Shown here: positions 9,062-15,982 of the stretch, piece by piece
How the letters are laid out: each line of letters begins with the position of its first letter
How positions within the stretch are numbered: position 1 is the stretch's first letter
NCBI GenBank assembly: GCA_001800245.1
Contig: MGVA01000069.1
Location: forward strand, 1-61,779
DNA from: Elusimicrobia bacterium RIFOXYA12_FULL_51_18
GTDB lineage: Bacteria; Elusimicrobiota; Elusimicrobia; Elusimicrobiales; UBA9959
Direction of reading: 5' to 3'
Length of the DNA: 61,779 bases
Program-made: the position numbers and the translations under genes
The notes under the pieces: model-generated
What the model saw: the letters and a program-made list of their open reading frames with translations, nothing else
Told to the model about the DNA's origin: nothing
Databases searched by the model: none

Positions 9062-10058
9062 GGGCCCGCGCATTGGCGGCGGGGTCGGGGGACAAACGGA
9101 AATGAAAGCCGGCGCAGTTCTTTATCAGCGCCAGGGCCGCCAAGGAACGTCCGGCGAATATCCGCGCCTTTCTCAGCAGATCGGACGGTTCCGGACGGAT
9201 AAAATATTCCGCTATCTGGGGGATTCCGTCTCCGGCGACAAGCGATTTAAAGAGTTGCAAGATCATCCATAAACTTGAGGCGCTTTCAATAAGAGGCGGC
9301 TTCGCGCTTCTTTTGAGCAGGAAGATCAATTTACAGGGTATTTGGGGGGCCGGCTTAGAGATGAAAAAATCCGGCGGAACCAGATACTTGGGCGGATAAT
9401 GCCGCCTTTTAAATATCATCAGGGCGTTTCCGGGGAAATTCTTTATGAACGGACTATCTTCGGACAAGCCGGCACGCAGAGGAAACGGAAACAGAGTTCC
9501 ATGGGAGTCTACCAGCGGGGTGTCGTCAGCCAGAATTTTAAAATCCGGATCCCCGGCCAGCGCCATAAGAAGAGTGGTCTTGCCGCCGCCGGAGGGGGCG
9601 GTCAGCAGAATGCCGGCGCCGTCAAAAGCAGCCGCCAGTGCGTGCACACGGTGCAAGCCGCACAAGTCAAGTTTTTCGCCCAGCCTTGAGAGAATCAAAA
9701 GATAGGATATTTCGCGCAGGAGAGCGGTATTTTCGCTAGAGAGTTTCCCAATCTCCGCGGAATAATCGTACTCACACATAAGCCCTTCCGGATACAATAC
9801 AACACGGGTTCCGCAATGAGTTTCGAAAACCGTCCATTTGGAACTCTTAAATAACTTTCTGGCCCCCTTCCACGTCGCGGCGTCCGGAGGCGCGACGACC
9901 GCTTTTATTGTGACAACCGGATCTCCGGAGTCCGGGACGGAGAAATAAGTAAAATCCTCACTGATCTCGTTCAGGAGGCCGGTATCCGCGGTTTCGAACC
10001 TTAGCGTTACTCCATATGCGTTTATGAAGATCCGGCTGTTGGAGAGGTTTATGGGCAT
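9000..10058 (-). CDS. HPr kinase-like P-loop protein (RiPP-cluster type)
   Basis: A 352-aa protein whose central region holds a Walker A motif (APSGGGKTT, residues 154-162) and a following LADDT (176-180). This is the HPrK-like pairing of P-loop and acidic motif. The N-terminal 150 residues are unlike true HPr kinase, and no HPr/PTS genes are near, so carbohydrate regulation is unlikely. Such HPrK-related proteins recur beside PqqD and radical SAM genes in peptide-modification cassettes, including the computationally defined SynChlorMet cassette (from memory). It overlaps the acyltransferase stop by 10 nt and is probably the last gene of the minus-strand operon. Its target is unknown. Confidence 0.6.
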   Translation of the reverse strand: MPINLSNSRIFINAYGVTLRFETADTGLLNEISEDFTYFSVPDSGDPVVTIKAVVAPPDAATWKGARKLFKSSKWTVFETHCGTRVVLYPEGLMCEYDYSAEIGKLSSENTALLREISYLLILSRLGEKLDLCGLHRVHALAAAFDGAGILLTAPSGGGKTTLLMALAGDPDFKILADDTPLVDSHGTLFPFPLRAGLSEDSPFIKNFPGNALMIFKRRHYPPKYLVPPDFFISKPAPQIPCKLIFLLKRSAKPPLIESASSLWMILQLFKSLVAGDGIPQIAEYFIRPEPSDLLRKARIFAGRSLAALALIKNCAGFHFRLSPDPAANARALKKFLLDESHRHSVKGVRRA

Positions 10059-11032
10059 TTCGCCGCCTTTTTCAGGACCTCAAGGGTGCGGGTATAGTTG
10101 GCGGCGGTATCTGTGCGCAGTACCTGTGTTCCACGCGGGAGCTCGCAGATAAATTCCGTCAACATGGCGCCTGGCGCCATCTCAACGAATATTTCAACTC
10201 CCTCGGCCAGAAGGGCCTCGATGCTCTGTTGCCACTTTACAGGACTAGCAAGCGCCTTTAGGAGATTCTCTTTAAGAGAAGCGGGATCCGTGAAATTCCC
10301 GGCCGTGTAGTTGCAGCATATCGGAAACATCGACGAGTTGAAGTTCACTGCGGAGAAAAGTGGGGTTATTTTTTTCATGGCCGTATCGAAAAGCTTGGTA
10401 TGGAATGCGCCGATTTCTTTGGATAACACGGCTTTATGACGAAAACGGGACAGTTTCCCCATTAATTTATCCAGAGAGGATTTTCTGAGACCAATGATGC
10501 CGAGCCGGGCTTTGTCATAGAAAGTTACAAGTTCGCAAAACTCTCCTTCCGCTTCTATTTCCGAACATAACCCCTTCGTTTCTCCGGAGTCGAGCCCGTA
10601 AATAGTGACAAGAATGCCAGGTTCAGCCAAACACTCCGGCTGGCCGTAGAGAATGTAGGACCGCGCCAATAAAAAACACAGCGGGGCGTCAAAAACTCCA
10701 CAGAATGAATACGCGCTATATTCGCCCATACTCCTTCCTGCTGCAAAATCCGGGGAGACTCCTTCTTCCCGCAGCGAGTTGGCTACAGCCAGGCTCAGGG
10801 CCAAAGTAACTTCGATAAAGATAGTGAGTTGCGGGGAATTCGCGGGAGGGAAAAGGATTTTTTCGGGCCCACGGAACATGTACTCAGTAAGGTCGTAACC
10901 CAGCGCATTCGTAAGGGCGTCAAGGTTCTTGCGCACCAAGGGGACACGTTCATATAGTTCCAGGCCCATGCCGAGGTACTGACTGCCGGAACCGGGAAAG
11001 AGGAATGCTATTTTTTTTTCTTTGGACCCCAT
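10049..11032 (-). CDS. Stand-alone malonyl/acyl-CoA acyltransferase (FabD/PKS AT-like)
   Basis: A 327-aa alpha/beta hydrolase-fold acyltransferase. PGSGSQ (residues 13-18) is the oxyanion loop, AGRSMGE holds nucleophile Ser101, an Arg sits in LLARSY, and GAFHTKLFD supplies the catalytic His region. The usual GHSxGE is GRSMGE here, so the residue before Ser is Arg instead of His. An ATG at 11032 with AGG seven nt upstream is preferred over a TTG at 11050. No ketosynthase or acyl carrier protein is nearby, so it probably loads an acyl group onto a carrier encoded elsewhere or onto the island's product. It is unlikely to be the housekeeping FabD. Confidence 0.7.
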   Translation of the reverse strand: MGSKEKKIAFLFPGSGSQYLGMGLELYERVPLVRKNLDALTNALGYDLTEYMFRGPEKILFPPANSPQLTIFIEVTLALSLAVANSLREEGVSPDFAAGRSMGEYSAYSFCGVFDAPLCFLLARSYILYGQPECLAEPGILVTIYGLDSGETKGLCSEIEAEGEFCELVTFYDKARLGIIGLRKSSLDKLMGKLSRFRHKAVLSKEIGAFHTKLFDTAMKKITPLFSAVNFNSSMFPICCNYTAGNFTDPASLKENLLKALASPVKWQQSIEALLAEGVEIFVEMAPGAMLTEFICELPRGTQVLRTDTAANYTRTLEVLKKAAKCP

Positions 11033-11050
11033 CAGAAAACCTGCCTGCAA

Positions 11051-11231
11051 CGGCCGGAATCAGACGAGTTTCCCGGAAACAATATAATTTTCTGTCCGTC
11101 TGAGTTTTGAAACAAGGAGCGCGGCATAGGCGGATTATGTAAGGGAATTCGCAGACGCAGGCCGGTTGTGCCGGCCAAAAAAGCACACGGCAAACCGCGT
11201 TGCCACGCCACCAGCCCCAAGAAAGAAATTC
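11051..11231. other. Spacer between the 35-aa peptide gene and the acyltransferase
   Basis: A 180-nt gap inside the presumed minus-strand operon. Short frames exist on the minus strand but none has a recognisable domain or a good ribosome site. A perfect GGCCGG/CCGGCC hairpin with a 5-nt loop lies near 11159-11175. It lacks a T-run on either strand, so it is not a standard terminator. It could attenuate or process the transcript between the peptide gene and the downstream genes. Confidence 0.3.
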
Positions 11232-11339
11232 TTAAGGTTTAAAGGCGGAGGCGACTTCGCTTATCTTACCGTGGGATTTAATGCGCGGTTTTTGATATTT
11301 CCTGATCTTCTTGTTTTCGTTTTTTTTATCTGTTTTCAT
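11232..11339 (-). CDS. Candidate RiPP precursor / leader-like peptide (35 aa)
   Basis: A 35-codon ORF too short for routine gene calling. It begins ATG 7 nt after the PqqD stop codon and ends TAA at 11232. The lysine-rich N-terminus is followed by KYQKPRIKSHGKISEV (residues 14-29). Y15-x2-P18-x5-G24 with hydrophobics at 20, 26 and 29 reproduces the leader motif bound by PqqD-type RRE domains in lasso-peptide precursors. Only about five residues (SAFKP) would follow the leader, far too short for a lasso core, and it has no Cys or Thr. It may be a leader-only scaffold, a peptide extended by modification, or a decayed precursor. Function is inference from the motif and its place between PqqD and the acyltransferase. 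Confidence 0.6.
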   Translation of the reverse strand: MKTDKKNENKKIRKYQKPRIKSHGKISEVASAFKP

Positions 11340-11346
11340 TAATCGT

Positions 11347-11625
11347 TTATGCATCCGCTCTTATTAAGTCCAGTTTTAAAAGTTCCGCCAGAAAATCTTC
11401 TGTATCGCGCTCGGCTTCCTCAAGCGGAAGCCCATACTCCTCGGAGAGAGCGTGCGCTATCTTTCGGCTGGCGGCCCCATCCCCCAACAATTCCCAGATC
11501 CTTGAACCCGCGTCGTTGGCGGAATAATATTCGGAAGTCTCAAGGTTCAGGATCACAGCCTCGCTATCAACCTTGCGCCAGGCTATTGTCTCCAGAAATC
11601 TATACTTGCCGGTCTTTGCAGTCAT
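11347..11625 (-). CDS. PqqD-family RRE peptide chaperone
   Basis: A 92-aa protein matching the PqqD/RRE fold. The conserved core reads AVILNLETSEYYSANDAGSRIWELL, quoted here as key residues: a beta hairpin ending in NLETSEYY, then N-x2-G-x2-IW. A helical half follows (SEEYGLPLEEAERDTEDFLAELLKLDLI region). PqqD proteins bind the leader of a ribosomal peptide and present it to a radical SAM enzyme. The 35-aa leader-like ORF starts 7 nt downstream and the radical SAM gene lies 136 nt upstream in the same direction. There is no pqqA, pqqC or pqqB nearby, so PQQ synthesis is not indicated. Confidence 0.8.
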   Translation of the reverse strand: MTAKTGKYRFLETIAWRKVDSEAVILNLETSEYYSANDAGSRIWELLGDGAASRKIAHALSEEYGLPLEEAERDTEDFLAELLKLDLIRADA

Positions 11626-11761
11626 GGAGTAATTTTAGCATAAGAATACCCTGCGGAGAAGCCGCCGCCCGCTTCAACTCAGACGGCTGCCGGAGTTGAC
11701 TCCGCATTATGATTCTTACGATATGTTTCGGAAAATTAGCGGTTTGGTTCCATAGCATATC

Positions 11762-12685
11762 TCAGGAAGCCGAACATGGAAGCCGCCTGGGGTCTTGACC
11801 GCTCCGTTCCCGCGTGTAGGATGATGAGGTCAGCGGCGTTTCACCTATACGACCGAACGCTTTTACGGCATAAGGACAGGAGTGGATAAGCCCTTCCGGG
11901 CTGATAAAGATAATTTCACCGCGCTGCGCCGGGCAGATTCCTCCGCCGGGACCGGTAAAACAGGAATGGGTGTATTTATCCAGGCCTGATTTCCGGATGC
12001 AGGAAGATATTTTTTTATGGATATCACGGGAGGCTTTGCGGGGGGGCACATAACCCAAAAATCTTATTTCATGAACGCCCCAGCGCTTTCCCAAATCCGA
12101 TATTTTCGCAACTTCATCTTCGACAGCGCTTATGGCCGAGAGACAGGAAGACAGATAAACCAGAAATCCTCTTTTAAGCGCCAATTTTACCGCATTTTCC
12201 ACTTTATGGAAAGAATCCGTGTTCTGCGTCCTGTTATGATCGGAAGGCGCGGCTGCGTGAAGGCTGATTCTCAGAGCCGAGAGTCCAGACGCGGCAAGCT
12301 CCGCCAGTTTTTGATCGTCAAGGAGCAGCGCGTTGGTATCCATTTCCGCAAATAATCCTAGACGGGAGGCCTGTTTTACGGTTTCAGAAAGGCCGGGGTA
12401 AAGAGCCGGCTCTCCGCCGAACATTACTATCCGGGGTATTTCCGCCGCCGCCGCTTCTTTAAGACTGCGGAAAACCATAGAGGCGGACATGTCTTTACTC
12501 CTCGCGGATATATACGGAGCCTGCCGGTATCTGCAATGAAGGCAGCTAAGCTGGCAACGACGAGTGAGAGACAAAAAAAGCGAGTGCGGCCGTCCGAGTT
12601 TGAGCGCGCCGAGCCGGGAATTAAGAACGGCCAGTTCCAACCGCACTTCCGGCCTGAGTTGGCTGTAACTTGTCTTTAGCCTCAT
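11762..12685 (-). CDS. Radical SAM protein with SPASM-like C-terminus
   Basis: A 307-aa enzyme. C44-x3-C48-x2-C51 in TRRCQLSCLHC binds the SAM-cleaving 4Fe-4S cluster, and MFGGEPALYP is the GGE motif contacting SAM. The C-terminal 70 residues carry more cysteines (GGGICPAQRG, HSCPYA and LPCSAS at the very end), as in short SPASM/twitch domains that bind an auxiliary cluster in PqqE-like peptide modifiers. It is the first gene of the minus-strand operon leading to PqqD, the leader-like peptide, the acyltransferase and the HPrK-like gene. The peptide residue it modifies is unknown. The terminal CSAS, in place of CxxC, may mean a reduced SPASM. Confidence 0.75.
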   Translation of the reverse strand: MRLKTSYSQLRPEVRLELAVLNSRLGALKLGRPHSLFLSLTRRCQLSCLHCRYRQAPYISARSKDMSASMVFRSLKEAAAAEIPRIVMFGGEPALYPGLSETVKQASRLGLFAEMDTNALLLDDQKLAELAASGLSALRISLHAAAPSDHNRTQNTDSFHKVENAVKLALKRGFLVYLSSCLSAISAVEDEVAKISDLGKRWGVHEIRFLGYVPPRKASRDIHKKISSCIRKSGLDKYTHSCFTGPGGGICPAQRGEIIFISPEGLIHSCPYAVKAFGRIGETPLTSSSYTRERSGQDPRRLPCSAS

Positions 12686-12696
12686 ATCTAGTTAGA

Positions 12697-12706
12697 ATTA
12701 TATAAA
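12697..12706. promoter_or_regulatory. Overlapping divergent -10 boxes (radical SAM / UbiA)
   Basis: Only 31 nt separate the radical SAM start (12685, minus) from the UbiA start (12717, plus). Within them TATAAT on the minus strand (12702-12697) and TATAAA on the plus strand (12701-12706) overlap by two bases. Each is 10-11 nt from its start codon, giving very short or leaderless transcripts. No convincing -35 is seen for either. Such an arrangement would make the two transcripts mutually exclusive. Confidence 0.35.
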
Positions 12707-12716
12707 ACATTCCGTT

Positions 12717-13526
12717 GTGATTATGATTATAAAAGCCATCCTGTTCCTGCTTGCCGCCAGAGTGCATGTCGTGTCGCTGTACTTTCTTGTTTATCTGGTG
12801 GTTTCGAAAAAGATCAACGGGACACTGTCCCCTTCGCTCGTGGCGGCGGGAGCGGGTTTTGCGGCGCTGATTCAACTGGGTTACCTGCTCAGCAAGGTGG
12901 ATGATCGCAAAGAAGACATGTTTAACGATGAGCCCCTTATTTTCGGGGAGAAATACCGGGCGCAATGGCGCGCCCTTTTCCTGACGCTATTCGCCGCGAA
13001 TATTTTCTTTCTCATACGCGCCTATCCGCAACTTTGGGGAGTGTGCCTTTACGGCGCGTGCGCCTTCCTTACATACAGCTCCCCTGCTTTGCGTTTTAAA
13101 GACATTGCGCCGTTAAAATCCCTGATCACCACTTTTGGTCTTTTTTTCCTATCGGTAATGCCGCCTTTTTTACTTAAGGATCCGGGCGCCTGGAGGTATG
13201 CCGGCGGCATTTTCTATGGGTCCCTGCACTTGATTTTAGCCGTATTCTGCCTGACGGTCCTCTTAGACATCAGGGATATGTCCGGCGATAGGCGGGCGGG
13301 CCTCAAAACCTTGCCGGTTCTGCTCGGAAGGGGGCCCGTAGTCTCTGTTATAGTCGCTTTATCCGTATTTTTTGCCGGAAAAGATATATTCGCGGGGAAC
13401 ATCATATCTGGAATCAACGATGCGCTTATTGCCGGTTTCGCTCTAGGCGCCCTGAAGGATCGAAGCAGGCGTTACTACGACGTTCTGATATTTGTTGAGA
13501 TTATATTTCTCGCATGCAATATCTGA
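12717..13526 (+). CDS. UbiA-family polyprenyltransferase
   Basis: A 269-aa membrane protein with seven to nine hydrophobic helices. The first acidic motif reads KVDDRKEDMFND. The second reads LLDIRDMSGDRRAGLKTLP, matching the D-x2-D-x3-D and TLP signature of UbiA prenyltransferases. These enzymes condense a polyprenyl diphosphate onto an aromatic or sugar acceptor at the inner membrane. No quinone or heme genes are nearby; the acceptor may be an intermediate of the island's product or a lipid carrier. GTG 12717 is the longest start, and ATG 12723 is an equally good one. It is the only plus-strand gene between two minus-strand blocks. Confidence 0.75.
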   Translation: MIMIIKAILFLLAARVHVVSLYFLVYLVVSKKINGTLSPSLVAAGAGFAALIQLGYLLSKVDDRKEDMFNDEPLIFGEKYRAQWRALFLTLFAANIFFLIRAYPQLWGVCLYGACAFLTYSSPALRFKDIAPLKSLITTFGLFFLSVMPPFLLKDPGAWRYAGGIFYGSLHLILAVFCLTVLLDIRDMSGDRRAGLKTLPVLLGRGPVVSVIVALSVFFAGKDIFAGNIISGINDALIAGFALGALKDRSRRYYDVLIFVEIIFLACNI

Positions 13527-13553
13527 AACACGCCATAAGCCGTGGCCGGGAGA

Positions 13554-13573
13554 AGCGGCGGCCGTCCGCCGCT
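13554..13573. terminator. Intergenic hairpin between convergent genes
   Basis: A perfect 8-bp stem AGCGGCGG/CCGCCGCT with a 4-nt loop sits between the UbiA stop (13526) and the ABC-deacetylase stop (13577). The plus strand continues TTGCTATATT, a weak T-run. The position fits a terminator for the plus-strand gene and possibly for both. Confidence 0.5.
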
Positions 13574-13576
13574 TTG

Positions 13577-15196
13577 CTATATTATGTGTATAAGATTATT
13601 GAATGAGCCGAAATGCGGGACGGCTTCGAGAATGGTGTGAAAATTTATTTCAGCGGTATCTTCCGGATCCGGGGAATAGCCTCCTCCGAAGACTACGCAG
13701 GCGGGGATTTTCCGCGCGCACAATTCACTAAAAACAAATGCGTCCCTTTCCTTAAGCCCGTCCTTGGTCAGCGCCAGGGTGGCCAGGGCATCGTCTTTGT
13801 AGGGATCTGCGCCCGCCACGTATACCGCAAGTTCCGGACGGGCCATATCAAGAAAAGTCCCGAGTGAGCTTTTCATCCTCAAAAGATATTCGGCGTCGCC
13901 GGCGCCGTCCTTAAGCCCTATATCCACGGAACTCCTGGCGCGCAAGTATGGATAGCCGGATTCCATATGCATGGAATAAGTGGAAATCCCGGGAGTGTCT
14001 AGAAAAATAAAAGCGGTGCCGTTGCCCTGATGCGCGTCCAGGTCTATGACCGCTCCCCTTTTTATCCGGCCTTCTTTGAGAAGTTTTTTAAGTGCCACAG
14101 CTATATCATTAACCGGCGAAAATCCTTCTCCGCTTTCCGGAAGCGCGTGATGTCCGCCTCCACCTGTGAAGATACCGAGACCGGTATCCAGAGCGTTGCG
14201 GGAGGCGCCAAGCGTCCCGCCGGCCATTTGCCAGGCAAGCGGAAGGATCTTTCCGGAGTTGGGCAGCACCAGAGCTTTTTCCTCATCAGCTGTCAGATCA
14301 TTATCCTTAAGCCTTTTAAGCCATTTTTTAGAGTGGACCAGTTCCAGATCTTCATCAGATACCGCTTCGGCCTTTTTTAAAATAAAAGTGCCGGATTCTC
14401 TGAGTTTTCTTAAAAGCGCTTCATACTTTGCCATGACGCTGGAAAATGCCAGACCTGCGTCACGTTTAGCCATAGGTCCACTGACTGCCGTACCGAGGGC
14501 TGCGGGCCCGTTAAAAGAGATCCTGCCGCGGTCCAGGGTTATGACTTTATCGGCAAGCAAGCTTACAAAATGGCTCTCATGCGTGGAGAATATTATGGTC
14601 TTACCCTCTTTTTTTAACCTGAGGAGCTCACTAACGCACTTTTGCCGGAAAACGGTGTCGCCCACGGCCAGTATTTCGTCGATAATAAAAATATCCGCCC
14701 CGGACCTGAGGCCGGTCATGAACGGCAGCCTTAATCTCATCCCGGCGGAAAGTTCCGAAACCCTGGCATGACGGTATCTTTTGAGTCCTGTTTCCTCCAG
14801 GATTTTCTCGGTGAAGAGCGCGGACTCGGTTTTTATCTCAAAAAGAGCGGCGCAGATGCCGATATTTTCTTCAACGGTGAGTTTATCGTACAGGGCCGCG
14901 CCAAGGCCGAGAAAGGGCGTTATCCGGCCATCCACTCGTAATTCGCCGGAGGTGGGACGGAGTATGCCGGCAAGTATCCGTAAAAGCGTGGTCTTACCGC
15001 TTCCGTTAGAGCCGGTCAAGGCTATCGCTTCGCCATTTTTTATCTCAAATGAAACATCCCTGAGGGCGTCGAAAGCCGCTTTAGGATAATCCCCTGTCAA
15101 AAATTTTTTAAGCGAAGAAAAAGAGTCCGTTCTTTCTTTTTCAAGAAAGAATTTCTTAGTTATTGCGGAAGCTTTTACAGCATTAAAGTCTTTCAT
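13577..15196 (-). CDS. ABC exporter ATPase fused to histone-deacetylase-fold deacetylase
   Basis: A 539-aa two-domain protein. Residues 1-235 are a Wzt/TagH-type ATPase: Walker A GSNGSGKTT (62-70), signature LSAGM (149-153), Walker B IFIIDE (169-174) and switch His206. Residues 245-539 are a class II HDAC/AcuC-like zinc deacylase: EDLELVHS (282-289), catalytic pair His349-His350 in GGGGHHA, NDIAVA, zinc ligands Asp387 and His389 in DLDAHQGNGT and Asp464 in AGADP, and the Tyr507 GGGY loop. All key residues of both enzymes are present, so both halves look active. The start codon overlaps the permease stop (TAATG). Coupling a deacylase to the export ATPase suggests removal of an acyl group from the cargo during export; the cargo is unknown. 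Confidence 0.85.
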   Translation of the reverse strand: MKDFNAVKASAITKKFFLEKERTDSFSSLKKFLTGDYPKAAFDALRDVSFEIKNGEAIALTGSNGSGKTTLLRILAGILRPTSGELRVDGRITPFLGLGAALYDKLTVEENIGICAALFEIKTESALFTEKILEETGLKRYRHARVSELSAGMRLRLPFMTGLRSGADIFIIDEILAVGDTVFRQKCVSELLRLKKEGKTIIFSTHESHFVSLLADKVITLDRGRISFNGPAALGTAVSGPMAKRDAGLAFSSVMAKYEALLRKLRESGTFILKKAEAVSDEDLELVHSKKWLKRLKDNDLTADEEKALVLPNSGKILPLAWQMAGGTLGASRNALDTGLGIFTGGGGHHALPESGEGFSPVNDIAVALKKLLKEGRIKRGAVIDLDAHQGNGTAFIFLDTPGISTYSMHMESGYPYLRARSSVDIGLKDGAGDAEYLLRMKSSLGTFLDMARPELAVYVAGADPYKDDALATLALTKDGLKERDAFVFSELCARKIPACVVFGGGYSPDPEDTAEINFHTILEAVPHFGSFNNLIHII

Positions 15197-15978
15197 TAGA
15201 TGGCGTCCGCCACTTTGCCTTCGTCCGATCTCGCGAAAATAAGGCCGGCGGCCAGGACTGCGGCGGAGAAGGAAAATATGTAAAGCCAGTCCGCGGCGGG
15301 AACGGGACCGTTCCCGGTCATAATAAGCCTGGCTGCGCTTATTATCCGCGCCACGGGGTTCAATACCAGAATAGCGTGCTTACCACCGGCCACGATGTTA
15401 AGAGGATAAAAGACCGGGGTCAGGAAAAATCCGGCGGTCAATAATATTCCCCATATGCGTTCAGTGTCCGCATAAAACACCATAAACCGGGAAAGGCCCA
15501 GCGCCAGACCGCATATCAGAGCCAGAAAGGAGAGCTCCAGCGGGAAAAGAGCGAGCCAGGCCAAAGAGATCGTTTTAGTATAAAACATAAGAAAAACAGA
15601 AAGGGCCGCAAGTTCCAACAGATGTGATACGGCTGCGCTGAGCACCGCCGCAAACACAGGCAGTTCAGGTCTGAGGGGATAATTTTTTAATATGTGGCTT
15701 TTCCGGATCATGGCGCCCAGGCCGTAGGATGTGGCGGAAGCGAAATAGTTCCACTGTATGATGCCAATTAGCAAAAAAACCGCGTAATCTGGCTGGAATT
15801 TTCCCAGCCATTTAATGAAAAGACCGTAAAGCACGACAAAAAGCAGAGCGGGATTAAGAAGCGTCCATAGAAAGCCCCAGAACGTGCTCTGCTGGCGCAA
15901 GCGCCATTCCGCCACGGCTAGTTTTATAAGTTTAGCTGAATACAGGTTATCTATTTGGAGCAGAGAGATCTTTCGCAT
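15196..15978 (-). CDS. ABC-2 type polysaccharide exporter permease (Wzm/TagG-like)
   Basis: A 260-aa inner-membrane protein with about six transmembrane helices. An N-terminal amphipathic region (LAVAEWRLRQQSTFWGFLWTLLNPALLF, shown only as the WGFLWTLLNP core) is typical of O-antigen and teichoic-acid exporter permeases. A start at 15978 is chosen because it gives the normal family length and lies 4 nt after the upstream glycosyltransferase stop; the longer frame to 16041 runs back into that gene. The stop overlaps the ATPase-deacetylase start by one base, so the two are translationally coupled and form one exporter. Confidence 0.85.
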   Translation of the reverse strand: MRKISLLQIDNLYSAKLIKLAVAEWRLRQQSTFWGFLWTLLNPALLFVVLYGLFIKWLGKFQPDYAVFLLIGIIQWNYFASATSYGLGAMIRKSHILKNYPLRPELPVFAAVLSAAVSHLLELAALSVFLMFYTKTISLAWLALFPLELSFLALICGLALGLSRFMVFYADTERIWGILLTAGFFLTPVFYPLNIVAGGKHAILVLNPVARIISAARLIMTGNGPVPAADWLYIFSFSAAVLAAGLIFARSDEGKVADAI

Positions 15979-15982
15979 ATTT

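Noticed and set aside
11032..11220. Short minus-strand frames as alternative RiPP precursors between the 35-aa ORF and the acyltransferase
   Set aside because: They lack a leader-like motif, overlap the acyltransferase start and have no good ribosome site, unlike the ORF at 11232-11339.
11347..12685. PQQ biosynthesis operon
   Set aside because: PqqD and radical SAM homologues are present, but pqqA with its Glu/Tyr motif, pqqB, pqqC and pqqF are absent and the small peptide has no Glu-x3-Tyr.
14166..14771. Plus-strand 201-codon frame opposite the ABC-deacetylase gene
   Set aside because: The sense strand encodes conserved motifs throughout; the antisense product is Ser-rich with no domain.
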